From Przewalskia tangutica (lineage: Eukaryota; Streptophyta; Magnoliopsida; Solanales; Solanaceae), in contig JAQGDG010000258.1 in assembly GCA_029844215.1 (NCBI GenBank), positions 1 through 64,000 on the forward strand: a DNA stretch of 64,000 bases, given 5' to 3'. A model generated the notes under the pieces. The model did not search any database and was not told where the DNA came from. It was given only the letters and a program-made list of their open reading frames with translations. Both the position numbers and the translations under genes were made by a program. Positions 36,075-49,073 of this stretch are shown in pieces (the stretch's first letter is position 1; every line of letters begins with the position of its first letter).

Positions 36075-36604
36075 TGTCACGACCCCTACCCCGGGCCTGC
36101 GACTGGTGCCCTACCTGTGCACCCTTACAGGTATACATCAGAGATAATCAGCGGAACACACATAAACTTAACAAGAAATAAATAATAGGTTAGTTGATAA
36201 GGCTACCTCCCTGGATATATACAAATCAAAAAACAGTTACCTCATTTTTTTTATACAAAGTGACCCACAAGATATGACTACAGACCTCTAGGAGTTTTGA
36301 CATAACAACTGTGACGGGACAGGGCCCCGCCATACCCCTGAATGTACATAAATCTACAACCTCAGGGAACCGTACCAAAAGACAAAGCCTCCAGAGAAAT
36401 GGAGCTTTCCAAAAACTGGACAGTGATCCTAGAGTGCGGATCAGCAAGATATGTACCTCAACCTGCGACATGAACGTAGCCCCCCGACGGAGGTCAGTAC
36501 GAAATATGTACCAAGTATGTGAAAATGAAAATACTGTAATGAAATCATAACAGTTTATATAAAGCTGGAGACATGTATGATAACCAAAATAACAGTACAC
36601 TGTG
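36075..36604 (-). repeat. LTR Q terminus, cut by N
   Basis: Starts TGTCACGACCCCTACCCCGG after GAGGTA and follows the family LTR until element N begins at 36605. CAG and CTG sites are well preserved here. Confidence 0.85.
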
Positions 36605-37319
36605 TGTCACGACCCGACTCGCCCGCAGTTCCTACTCAGGCACCACTGGTATCGTCACGACGATCCGGGCGTGATCGTGCCTTACCGGGCACCCTAGTGA
36701 TACAACATCGAGGAAACCAATGAAATAAAAACATAAACATGAACATGAGACAAGATAATAAAAGCCAACCAAACGGTTACCTTCCATTAAAATATATATA
36801 AACAACTCTTTCAAAACGAACAGTTTAATCCTTTTACAAAACCACCGCTTCACACAAAGGCTGCACTTAAGATTTACAACAACTATGACGGACAGGCCCG
36901 CCATACCCCGAATGTACAGAACCTACAACTCGTGGAACACATACCAAAAGATAAGCCTCCAAGGAACGGAGCTTCCCAATATCGAAAGGTGATCCTAGTA
37001 GCGGGGATCGACTGACGATGTTCTACTGCGCATGAACGCACTTCAAGGAGGTCAAGTACCAAGTATGTGAAATCAGAATACTGTAAATGAAATCATAATA
37101 GTCTATATAAAGCGGAGACATGTATGATGACGAACTACGACATAACATATAACTAGTTACATCAAGTCGTGACTCACGCCTCCAAATTATCACTGCGCGT
37201 GGAATTTCTTCCTCACCGCCGGCGGTTTATGATATGACAATACCAAGGAGTATGCATGAACACGAGTCCCACCCGTGTCATAAACCGTGATAGACAAGTA
37301 TAACTACCAGATCCGACCG

Positions 37320-37560
37320 TACCAATAATATAATGCAACCAAAACACGGCCGTCACGGCAAGTGCGAGCCGACCGGATACAAGGCCGGTCACGAGTGGCG
37401 GGGCAAGTACGAGGTGACCACGGGGACCAAGGTCAGATCACGAGACTTCACTACACCGAGCGGGCGCGAGGGTGACTCACGGTACTAAGGCCGAATCACC
37501 ATGAGGCAGGCAAATGAGCCGACCACCGAGGACCAAGGCGAGCGAAGAAACCTCATGGAG
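37320..37560. repeat. Degenerate array in J 3' LTR
   Basis: About four units with GGCAAGTACGAG, GACCACGGGGACCAAGG and CACGAG. It recurs at 43060-43265 in the other LTR of J. Confidence 0.6.
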
Positions 37561-37599
37561 AGCTAGTCCATAAAATAACCATTCTTGCACAACCAAGGC

Positions 37600-37728
37600 T
37601 ATCACCACAAGCATAAGCAAGTTACGCGACAACAAGCGTAGGCAAGTTACACAACACAAGCATAGGCAAGTTACACAACAACGGATAGGCAAGTTACACA
37701 ACACAAGCATAGGCAAGTTACACAACTC
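37600..37728. repeat. 24-bp tandem repeat in J 3' LTR
   Basis: Five copies of a unit close to AAGCATAGGCAAGTTACACA plus a short CA-rich spacer. The other LTR of J has the same five-copy array at 43310-43432. D has a single copy of the unit near 10110. Confidence 0.85.
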
Positions 37729-40048
37729 AGTTACTTTCATTTTATGCCAAAGTCCGGTTTTTAACCTAAAGTACTACGACGTTAAATTCCTTTTAAAGAG
37801 ATCCATTCCTTTTATAAAAGTCACCCGATGTCCGTAGTATAAAAGATAGAGTGACAGCATTGTTAAATAAACAAAATGCTTTCCTTTGTAAAATCAAGTA
37901 ACAACCTTATTTTCCAAACGTTCAAGTTTGCCTAATTTCAAATGCTCAAGTTTCTCATTTTTAGAAAAGGTTTCGTAGTTCATAGTTTTAATCCTTTAAA
38001 ACATAATTCTCCTTTAATGATTTGAGAAACATATGCCTTATATGTGAGTAGTTTATTCTTGTTTATAATCGATCTTATTAAGCGACCATGATCTAGGGTA
38101 TGTAATATCATTTTGTCTCATCTTAGCTTATGCGGATGGAGGTTTCATCGTTTTAATACAATACTTCATTATTCAATACATTTTCCTTTATTAACGCTGC
38201 AGTCCTGCCGATACACATTACGATTTCCAAATCGGTAAACCTTATCCCATTACATAAAACCAAGTACTCATTACTCACGAATGAGGTTTCACACAAGCAT
38301 CCACATTAAAACAAATAAGTTAAGTCTCTTATCTTATAAGATCAAGTCTTTTAACTTCTAACATCAGTAAACCATTTTCTTTACCTTTCTTAAGACATTA
38401 TACCTAACTTCCCATAAGCTAGTATAACTCTTTTTTAAAACCTTTAAAACCAAGTGTTACTCTCCCTTCAAAACGATTTATAAATCTTTTGAAATACATC
38501 AAGTTCTTTATTATAACTAGCCAGTTATAATTCACATCAGTTACCACAAAGTATTTTCTTATTTACATAAAGCTGTTATAACCAACTTCCCATAAAGCCG
38601 TTATAACACTTTATGTTTTAAAAACAATCAAACACGTTAACACATGCGTCTACCGCACTACATAGTTCACACATATCATGCTAGAAGAGATAGGAAGAGG
38701 TTCACATACCTCGCGGCGAGTGTCGACTAATAGCAAAACGCTCCAAGTACTTCAAACCGTCGGCTACTCCTTAAGCCCGCGTATCGCACCACACGTAGTA
38801 CTTCAACCTATAAGGCCACAAGGCGCTTTATTAACATCTAGATCTCATCATTCCATATTCTACGAGAAAATTCGGCGACTCTCCCGCGCAACAGAAATCT
38901 CCTCTCTATCGAGGCCGCCAAGCCAACCGGGGGTTAACACGTCTAACCTGACGTACAATACTACAACAAGTAATGTTACACAAGTCCATGTAATACGATC
39001 TATGTAATTACATTCGATTCTCTTCTTTAAATTGGGCTTAAGTCGCAAGACATTGCCGTATTATTCAGCTTAAGTCAAAAGACATCACGCAATTATAATC
39101 AGTTCTATATATAGTATACATCAACTATATATTCCTACAACATGTAATTCCCAATTACAATAGAAGGTCAAGAGTGTTTACCTCGATAAGCCCAAAATTA
39201 TCCGAGTTTATATGTCGATCCTGAGCAAGGTTTAGCTCTACTCCGGCGCTCAATCCGCTCCAACAACCCTTAGAAGTACTAACCAACTTCTACTTATAAC
39301 TTCAACTACGGGTGAAGATTTACTTAGGGTTTCGTTTTTGACTGAGGGAAGTATAATAGTATTTCCCGGGCTCTACGTATAGAGATAACTTTGGAAGTAC
39401 TATAAGGTATATGGGCTAGAGTATTTTGGGCATTATAACAATACTAGGAGAGTATTTCTATACCACAAAAGGGGTATTATACGAAACAACTAGGCTGGGG
39501 GTACCCACGGCCAAACACCACAAAGGGGAGGTGGCTCTCGCCAAGGGCTCATGGGGAGGTGATTTGGACGAGAACTACACTTAAGGGGAGAGATTTTAAC
39601 ACTTAGAAAGGATTTTTGGATGAAGAAGTTCATCAACATAAGAGGGTATTGATAGGTCACGGGATGGCCAACCAATGGCCAAGATTATGCCAAGGGCAAG
39701 GCAATTGTAAGGCCAAGATTTGGGCAAGTGTCCTAAGCCAACTTGCACACAAAATATCCTACCAACTCAAAGACAAAACAAGCCACCTTGTTCGCCCCTT
39801 TGCCCACTCAGCCAATGTGAGGTGACACTTGTCACCCTCCCGTTGGTCCAAAATGTTTCGTCTTTCGGAAAAATCAGCAAAATTAAAAATGACATAGCCG
39901 AATTTTCCCTACAAAAGTCGTGGAAGCGTTTAAAACGACTCTTTCGCACTTGTGCACAAATTTCGAAACTAGCCAACTTTAAGGCTCAAATTATTATACG
40001 TCGCCTCACGCATATACTGAAATACGGGTATAACATTCTCCCCTCCTT

Positions 40049-40990
40049 AGAAACATTCGTCCGAATGTTCCTTCTCAAGACGGATAACGATAAAGTTCTT
40101 CTAATAAGTTGCCAACGCCACAACCGCCACTTAAACAACACCTGCACGCAAATACTTATATCCAAGTCCACGAGGAAACACCTCTAACATCACAACTTTT
40201 GTCACTTTGCCGCGAGGTTCTAGTGTCACTCCGGCGACCCAACAAATGGTACCGGACTGCATGCGATCCCTGAGGTCTAAAATATACATCCTTCGCACCT
40301 TCTCTCTTTACAAGAAATGATCATATCTATGCTCGCAATACATGCTCGTCTCTACTCTTACTCGTCGTACTCTTCTCGAACACCTGAACTCTTCTAGTAT
40401 ACGTACCATACTTCGCTTCCAAAACTTTGGAGTCACTACCCCAAACTTGGTCATCTTACTAGCCTCGATCTTCCTTAAGGCCATTCCCGGCCTTCACGAT
40501 CTACTGCTGGTCGAAACACCCACGAACTCATACGGTGGTCAACTAAACTTGGGCCTAGCACCCTCGTGACCCTACCACCTGGCGGGACCACCCAGGGCTG
40601 ACCCCACTTTGAAACCGGCCGCGGGTTGGCCCTCAACATGGCCCCAACCCGATCCACTAACGCATCACGCTCTTGTTCCCCGACCCGGAACAATCTTACC
40701 TCAACAGGTCATGAAAGCTACCACTTCCATTCAACACTACTCAAGGAAATTATCATACAACACATTCTAGGCATAAAATGTATTCACAAGGATCACTTGA
40801 AAAATGGTACTCAAGACGACCTTACATCTAAGGTCTCAACATGAAATATTCTAAAGTTCACACTTTCCATGCCCCCATACAAATCCTTTCAACTAGCCAA
40901 GCTTTCTAACTCATAACCATCATAACGCTATCCAACGTAGCACACAATAATAAGGTCATCATATCATGCATACAAATCTTTAAAGGGTTA
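40049..40990 (-). other. Non-coding 3' internal region of J with conserved block
   Basis: Holds the same block as D and M. A minus-strand frame at 40693-40475 reads GGRVTRVLGPSLVDHRMSSW, and next to it MALRKIEASKMTKFG. Both strings recur in D and M in short open frames. I know no family for it. Confidence 0.65.
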
Positions 40991-42145
40991 AGGATATACT
41001 GAAAATGGCGGTTCAAAGGACCGCTAAAATCGAACTTCCACCGCGACCTGCCGGCTGCCGGTGTGCGAACATCCTGCTCAAGCTGGAAGGTGAAGAACCC
41101 GCAATCGCTTCTAAGAGTCCATGCTATCCTACCCATACCACACTGGGACAGTCTCTTGCCGATGGCCACTGGCCGCAAAAATAACAATCTCCCGAGTTAG
41201 TACGACACTTCCCTTATGAAGCTTTCCACAACGGCCACACGAGACAAGGGCAACCTCATCCGCGAGCACTCGCTTCCCGAGAATCTGAAACACAGGAGCC
41301 CCGACCGCTCCTGAATATCTCGGCGTCCCGAAAGCCGTGGAGGACCACTCTGTCGTGGAGGCGCATAATCGCTCTTCGAGGCGGTCCGCCTCGAAAGTCA
41401 CCAAAGGACTCGCTGTTCGCCCTCTTCACGACTGGTCATTCCGTCGATTTATCCTCTCTCACATCCCAAGCATAAGCTGCATGCGAGCAATGTCCATGCC
41501 CACAAGAGCTACACCAACAACTCTGGCTAGGTGATCATCGAGCCTCAGAAATCGGTGCACTCGATCCTCCATACTAGCTACCAACGCGGACGCACCGCCA
41601 ATGAGTCGAACTCACACATTGTACTCCGAACCGCGCGCCTGCTCAGAACACCAAAAATCTGCCGCGAGCCCTCGCCATCAGCGAGGCAAGAAATGTGCAA
41701 GAAAGGCCTCGAGAATTGGCCCCATAAAGCTGGAAGTGCATGCTCTCCCGGGACAGCTCCCGCGAATCAAACGATCATGTATCACGCAATGATGCGAACT
41801 AGGACCACCGACTCGGTCTCCGATGCCTTGATCACTCTCGATCCAGTATCGCTTCGGATGAACTCCTGCGGATCATCCTCGTGCCTCGACCCATAAAACT
41901 CGCGGCTACAACTCGTAAAATCCCGTAGCCTCGAACTATCCGATCTAGGGTGAACCGGGTGCTCTTTGAATCGCTGCGTCCGGCCTATCCTCAAGTCAGC
42001 CACAACGGCCATCAATCGGGCCCACCTTGTAACTCATCTCCTGCTTCCAGATCGCGGATCGAGGCTCGTGTATGGGCTCTGCCGCTTTACTCGCAGCCTC
42101 CTTCGCCGCTTTGCCTTGCCCGCCCGGTTGCTTTACGCGAGGCAT
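40990..42145 (-). pseudogene. Gag remnant of element J
   Basis: Starts at the ATG at 42145. Minus-strand SSRLRDFTSCSREFYGSRHE, then DDPQEFIR and RVIKASETES (near 41940-41800) are the Gag core, and FDSLA-type sequence near 41610 follows in another frame. The C-terminal end reads KFDFSGPLNR at the GGCGGTTCAAAGGACCGCT stretch (about 41005-41025). Frames are broken throughout. Confidence 0.85.
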
Positions 42146-42326
42146 CACCAGTAAAAGCGGTATGTCGGAGGGTCGATCTTATCCACCGCTAAGGCACGAT
42201 CTCGTAATGAAGAATGGAAACCAATCCTAAATGTCCTATAGCCTCTTGATTATAGATGTGGTGCCACAACACATCGATAATCAAGACTCTACTGAACACG
42301 GTGCAGACACTTTCCGAGGATTAATC

Positions 42327-42337
42327 GCTCGATACCA
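42327..42337 (-). other. Primer-binding site of element J
   Basis: TGGTATCGAGC on the minus strand, the initiator tRNA-Met site with one A missing, as in D, N and M. Confidence 0.85.
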
Positions 42338-42341
42338 CTTT

Positions 42342-45300
42342 TGTCACGATCCCGGCCGCGATCGTGCCTTACCGGCACCCTAGTGATACAACATCGAGGA
42401 AACCGGAAATAAAAACATAAACATGAACATGAGACAAGATAATAAAACAGGCCAACCAACCGGTTACCTTCCATTAAAATATATATAAACAACTCTTTCA
42501 AAACGAACAGTTTAATCCTTTTTACAAAACCCTGCCCACACAGTGCTACATACCTCTAAGATTTACAACAACTATGATGGGACAGGGCCCCGCCATACCC
42601 CTGAATGTACAATAACCTACAACTCAGGGAACACATACCAAAAGATAAGCCTCCGAAGGAACGGAGCTTCCAATCTGCTGAAAGGTGATCCTAGTAGCGA
42701 GGATCGACAACCAATGTATTTCTACCGGCATGAGCGCACCCAAGGAGGTCGATAACAGTACAGTATGTGAAATCAGAATATCGTAAATGAAATCATAATA
42801 GTCTATATAAGCGGGAGACATGTATGATGACCAAACTACGATACATAACATATAACTAGTTACATCAAGTCGTGACTCACGCCCTCCAAATTATCACTCG
42901 TGCCCGTGGAATTTCTTCCTCACTGCCGGCAGTTTATGATATGACAATACCAAGGAGTATACATGAACACCAGGTCCCACCTGTGTCATAAAAACCGTAT
43001 AGGACAAGTATAACTACCAGATCCGACCGTACCAATAATACAATGCAACCAAAACACGGCCGTCACGGGCGAGCCGACCACGGATACCAAGGGTCACGTA
43101 GCTGGCGGGGCAAGTCTGGTGACCACCGGGGACCAAGGTCAGACAAGACTTCGTCACTACACCGAACGGGCAAGTCGGTGACTACAAGTACAGGCCGAAT
43201 CAGCCATGAGGCGGCAAGTCGAGAGCCGAGCCACCAGGACCAAGGCGAACGATGAAACCTCGAGAGCTAGTCCATAAAATAACCATTCTTGCACAACCAA
43301 GGCTATCACCACAAGCATAAGCAAGTTACGCAACAACATAGGCAAGTTACACAACACAAGCATAGCAAGTTACACAACAACCAAGATAGGCAAGTTACAC
43401 AACACAAGCATAGGCAAGTTACACAACTCGTGTTACTTTCATTTTATGCCAAAGTCCGGGTTTTAACCTAAAGTACTACGACGTTAAATTCCTTTTAAAG
43501 AGATCCATTCCTTTTATAAAGTCACCCGATGTCCGTAGTATAAAAGATAGAGTGACGAGCATTGTTAAATAAACAAAATGCTTTCCTTTGTAAAATCAAG
43601 TAACAACCTTATTTTCCAAACGTTCAAGTTTGCCTAATTTCAAATGCTCAAGTTTCTCATTTTTAGAAAAGGTTTCGTAGTTCATAGTTTTAATCATTTA
43701 AAACATAATTCTCCTTTAATGATTTGAGAAACATATTCCTTATATGTGAGGAGTTTATTCTTGTTTATAATCGATCTTATTAAGCGACCATGATCTAGGG
43801 TATGTAATATCATTTTGTCTCATCTTAGCTTCTATGCAGATGGAGGTTTCTACTGGTTTTAATACAATACTTCATTATTCAATACATTTTCCTTTATTAA
43901 CGCTGCAGTGGTCTGTCGATACACATTCTGATTTCCGAAATCAGTAAAACCTTATCCCATTACATAAAACCAAGTACTCATTACTCACGAATGAGGTTTC
44001 ACACAAGCATCCACATTAAAACAAATAAGTTAAGTCTCTTATCTTATAAGATCAAGTCTTTTAACTTCTAACATCGGGAAACCATTTTCTTTACCTTTCT
44101 TAAGACATTATACCTAACTTCCCATGCTAGTATAACTCTTTTTAAAACCTTTAAAACCAAGTGTTACTCTCCTTCAAAACGATTTATAAATCTTTTGAAA
44201 TACATCAAGTTCTTTATTATAACTAGCCGATTATAATTAACATCGATTACTTTAAAACCACAAAGTATTTTCTTATTTACATAAAGTCATATAACCAACT
44301 TCCCATAAAGCCGTTATAACACTTTATGTTTTAAAAACAATCAAACACGTAACACACGTGCGTCTGCCGTACTACATAGTTCACACATATCGTGCTAGAA
44401 GAGATAGGAAGAGGTTCACATACCTCGCGACGAGTGCCGACTAATAGCAAAACGCTCCAAGTACTTCAAACCGTCGGCTACTCCTTAAGCCACGTAGATC
44501 GCACCACACGTAGTACTTCAACCTATAAGGCCACAAGAAAATTCGGCAGCACCTCCCCCCCCCCGCAACAGCGTAAATCTCCTCCTCTATCGGCTGCCAC
44601 CAAGCCAACCGGGGTTAACACGTCTAACCGGGCGTGTACAATACTACAACAAGTAATGTTACACAAGTCTATCTGATACGCCCTATGTAACATTCTGATT
44701 CTCTTCTTTAAATTCGCTTAAGTCGCAAGACATTGCAGTAAGTATTATTCAGCTTAAGTCAAAGACATTGCCGCAATTATAATCAGTTCTATATATAGTA
44801 TACATCAACTATATATTCTACAACATGTAATTCCCAATTACAATAGAAGGTCAAGAGTGTTTACCTCGATAAGCCCAAAATTATCCGAGTTTATATGTCG
44901 ATCCCGAGCAAGGTTTAGCTCACTACTCAGGCGCCAATCCGCTCCAAACAACCCTTAGAAGTTCTAACCAACTTCTACTTATAACTTCAACTACGGTGAA
45001 GATTTACTTAGGGTTTCGTTTTTGGTGAGGAAAGTATAATAGTATTTCAAGCTCTACGTATAGAGATAACTTTGGAAGTACTATAAGGTATATGCTAGAG
45101 TATTTTGGGCATTATAACAATACTAGAGAGTATTTCTATACCACAAAAGGGGTATTATACTAAAACAACTAGGCAGTGGGTACCCACGCCAAACACCACA
45201 AAGGGGTGGCTCTCGCCAAGGGCTCACAAAGGGAGGTGATTTGGACGAACTACACTTAAGGGGAGATTTTAACACTTAGAAAGGATTTTTGAAGAAGTTC

Positions 45301-45708
45301 ATCAACATAAGAGGGTATTTATAGGTCCAGGGATGGCCAACCAATGGCCAAGATTATGCCAAGTGCAAGGCAAGTGTAAGGCCAAGATTTGGGCAAGTGT
45401 CCTAAGCCAACTTGCACACAAAATATCCTACCAACTCCAAGACAAAACAAGCCACCTTGTTCGTCCCTTTGCTTCACTCCCGATGCGAGGTGACATTTGT
45501 CACCCTCCCGTTGGTCCAAAATGTTTCGCCTTCGGAAAAATCCGCAAAATTAAAAATGACATAGCCGAATTTTCCCTACAAGCTAAGTCGTGGAAACGTT
45601 TCGTCGAAAACGACTCTTTCGCACTTGTGCACAAATTTCGAAACTAGCCAACTTTAAGGCTCAATTATTATACGACGCTCACGTACATACTGGAAATACG
45701 GTATAACA
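42342..45708 (-). repeat. 5' LTR of element J (3.37 kb)
   Basis: Aligns with 36653-40035 from end to end. It retains TCTACTGGTTTT (43848-43859) where the partner reads TCATCGTTTT. TATA box at 45316-45323. Confidence 0.92.
45316..45323 (-). promoter_or_regulatory. Predicted TATA box, J 5' LTR
   Basis: TATTTATA in GAGGGTATTTATAGG, read as TATAAATA on the minus strand. Confidence 0.6.
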
Positions 45709-48700
45709 TATACATCGAGATAATCGGAACATACATGAAACTTATAAATAAAACAACGAGTTAGCGATAGTGGCTACCTTACCGACATATATACAACCAA
45801 GCGATTGCCTCCTTTACAAAGACCCACAATATGTGACTACAGACCTCTAAGAGTTTTAACATAACAACAATGGCGGGATGGGCCCGCCATACCGAATATA
45901 CGTGAATCTACAACCTCGGAAACCGTACCAGAGATAAGCCTCGAGTAAATGGAGCTTTTTCCCAGCAACCGAGATCCTAAGAGCAAGGATCACCAACTGT
46001 GTACCTAATACTGCGGGCATGAGCGGCATGGCAAATTCGTCGGTCTGAAAATATCATAGCGGAAATAAGGTACATCAAACAAATCATATACGTATAAAAT
46101 ACATGGGGTAAGTATAAAAAAAGTAAATACCTGAACCTACCATGTCATTACCATCTTGTGAACTTAATCGTACCTTATTATCTTTTCCCATTTTCAATAA
46201 AAGTTATAGCCACTTTCTTACGTACATACTTAGAAAAGTCATCAAGTTTATTACCATATAACTTACTTACCTTACATAACATAATCCGACCCTTTATGGA
46301 GGGACGCCTATACTTCCCGGCCCAATCTGGGACGCGATAAAGTCACGGTGCCATAAAGGTATCTTACGCCCATTTCACGGGATGCGATAAAGTCATATAG
46401 TCCATCCATAAGGTATAACCTTGCCGCCCATTCTGGGGGCGATAAAGTCATATACGCCATTTAAGTAAGGTATCTTTGCCTGACCCATTCACGGGACGCG
46501 ATAAAGTCATATAGTCGCCCATAGGTATCTTGCCCGGCCCATTCACGACGCGATAAAGTCATATAGTCCGCCCATAAAGGTATAATGCGGCCCATTCACG
46601 ACGCGATAAAAGTCATATAGTCACCCATAAAGGTATCTGCCTACCATTCGGGGCGATAATGTCATATAGTCCCCATAAGGTATACCCCACCCATTCGGGG
46701 CGATAATGTCAAATAGTCTTCCATAAAGGTATACTTCGGCCCATTTCGTTACTGGACGCGATAATGTCATATAAAATCTGGGAATTTAACCCAACGTACT
46801 ACGTACCTCTACTCCTTTTAAAAATGACTCTTTTTCAAATAAAACTTCCAAGATACTAACAACCGTAGTATCGAGTCATATCTACTTTTCAAGACAAGTC
46901 ACAATACCTATTAGAAATACATTTACCGGCTTCTAAATCAAGTGACTTCTTTCTTAAAAACCTTAAGCAATTGGTACCTTTAAAACAATTTGCCCTTCTT
47001 TATTTCAAGTCATTCTTTGTTTATATTACTAGAGAAAACCATTCACTTAACCTTCCATAAAGTTATTATAACCAACTTCCCATAAAGCCGTTATACTAAC
47101 TTTATGCCTTAGACTAATTCATTCTTTTTATAACCAAGAGACTTATGCTTTCAAATCAAGTTACATAACTTTTAAAATACTTCAAGTCTCTTAACTTTAG
47201 AAATCAAGTTTCTTAACTTAGAATTTAAAATCTCTTATCTTTAGAATATCAAGAAATCCATGCTTTCCAAATCAAGTATTCTATATATTTAAATCAAGTC
47301 ATTTCTTCCTTTAGAAATCAAGTCCCATAACTTGAAAAATAAAGTTTCTTAACCTTTTAAGAATTCAAGGTTCATAGTCTTAAAAACTTCATACGTAAAC
47401 TCTTTTAAATTAAGTAACATATACTTTGGTGCGTTGTGAATAAGTTATACTTATTTATAACGATCTTATTCAAGTAGCCATGATCTAGAAAATGTAATAC
47501 AATTTTGTCTTATCTTAGTTTCTATGCAGATGGAGAATTCTACTCATTTTAATATAATAAATTGTCATTACATTTCCCTTTATTAACCCTGCAATGGCTT
47601 GTTCGATATTTATTCTTATTAGTGCCGTAAAATTAGCCAAGTCAACTTGGCTCCAAATACCTCCTAACGACTCTTACCAACATCCCCCATAAGACTTGGT
47701 AAGAACTTAGGATAACCTAGGCATAACCTTTACATAGAGTAAATCACATGCATACCTCTTAACCTCTAAGAGTAGAAGGGAACATGAAATAGTACCACAT
47801 GTATATTCCATACATAGAATCATGCCAAAGGAAGGAAGAGGTTCACATACCTCGCGACGATTATCGACAAGTAGCAAAATGCTCCAAAGTACTTCAACCT
47901 TGATAGATATTCCATCCTTCAAGTAGAATACGCTATACTTAGTACTTCAACCTATAATGGCCATAATACGTCCATTAACTTCTTACTTCAGACGTAGAAT
48001 ATTATAATTGCAAAAGTCACTAAATTCTACGGAGAATCGGACAACACCTCCTTTGTTTCTACATACTTTGCCACCTTTTTCAAGGCCGAATTCAATAACC
48101 AAGCACGCCACATTTAAGGCCCAACAATGTAATTAACAATAGGGGATTACACGCCTACTAGACGTGTAAAATTCCGCCCCACAAATGATATCAAACTAAT
48201 ACAAACTACTAGGCCAATTCGGCAACTTAAGACACGACGACACCAATTCTTATCCAATTCCTTTTCAATCCAAATTGTTTAGTATAACATGATATCAAGT
48301 CGCAATCGATTATAACTACTACAATCTTCAAGTATGTAACATGTGACGATTCTAATTAACGACCAAATTGTAATCCAACTTCAAATTGCTTATATGTCAT
48401 TTCGGATTTTAGGCTACAACCATCCATATCACTTGTAAATCATCAACACATATACTTCATGCTAGTAAAATGGAAGGCTAACAACAATATATAATCTTGT
48501 AACACTTTAAGAGAACAAGATTGTTACCTCAACGAGTCTTAAACCAACTTCAAATCCAAAGTCGCTCCTTAGCAACTTAGAGCCTCTTCTTGACACTTAA
48601 ATCCGCCACTTGAGACCCATAGAATATCACAAACCACTTCCCTTTAATCTTCCAATCAAAACCTAGGAAAGCAACTAGGTTTTCACATTGCGACTAATAC

Positions 48701-49073
48701 GAAAACAATATTTTTCCGGGATCTTTCTATTGAGATACCCTTACAATACCCTCATGAACCTTGGTTTAAAGTGTGGAGCTTAAAGAACAACAAACGAATT
48801 TTTTTTCTTTTTAACCCTATGAACCCGAGAGCTTTACAATGGCAAGAACAAGTTTCTTGAAAATTTGGCTAAGTGTGGGAGCTTGTCTTGCTAGTAGTGT
48901 TACTATATAGAAACATGGAGGGTCAAGATTAAAACAAATGTGTGGTTTGGATGCATCTCTTTTAAATATCAAGCTAAGTGGTCCCATTGACCAAGTCAAT
49001 ATTATCAAGCTCCTCAACTTGCAAGACTTTGTCATCCTAACAATGTCCAAATGACCCTTTTGGCCATGCTATT
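45709..49073 (-). repeat. 3' LTR of element N, main piece
   Basis: Continues the LTR begun at 36605-36652 and runs to the insertion of O. It is the most diverged LTR of the window in its last kilobase (about 48000-49070). It contains the GCGATAAAGTCATATAG array. The stretch at 46304-46308 (ACGCC) is the empty site corresponding to the M insertion in N's other LTR. Confidence 0.85.
46300..46775. repeat. Minisatellite in N 3' LTR, about 55-bp unit, nine copies
   Basis: Nine imperfect units with the core GGACGCGATAAAGTCATATA, then a CCCATAAAGGTAT-type segment and GCCCATTC. Cores occur at about 46332, 46386, 46439, 46498, 46551, 46609, 46663, 46710 and 46760. No similar unit is seen in the other LTRs; the 5' LTR of N is cut by M at the first unit. 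Confidence 0.9.

Larger units (their letters stand above)
36653..40035 (-). repeat. 3' LTR of element J (3.4 kb)
   Basis: Starts (T)CGTCACGAC and ends GGGTATAACA before the polypurine tract. The TATA position (about 39644) reads TATTGATA, a one-base change from the family TATTTATA. Confidence 0.92.
36653..45708 (-). mobile_element. Element J: complete gag-only non-autonomous gypsy element
   Basis: LTR 36653-40035, internal 40036-42341 and LTR 42342-45708. It has the same layout as D: polypurine tract (40036-40048), conserved non-coding block, gag remnant and PBS (42327-42337), and no pol. It sits about 50 bp inside the 3' LTR of N. The flanks read GGTAT on the left and TATAC on the right, so the TSD is present but blurred at its edge. 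Confidence 0.92.

Noticed and set aside
39720..40187. 155-codon plus-strand open frame
   Set aside because: Runs across the J 3' LTR terminus and polypurine tract into the internal region; no domain and not conserved in D.
46300..46775. Possible CRISPR-like array (regular repeats with spacers)
   Set aside because: Units are degenerate, the 'spacers' are themselves repeated, and the array sits in a plant LTR; it is a minisatellite.
47000..49070. Diverged stretch that might be unique host DNA
   Set aside because: It keeps LTR landmarks (CCCATAAAGC, CCTCGCGACGATTATCGAC, GTTACCTCAACGAG) in the right order and continues at 52268 after solo LTR O, so it is a diverged part of the N LTR.
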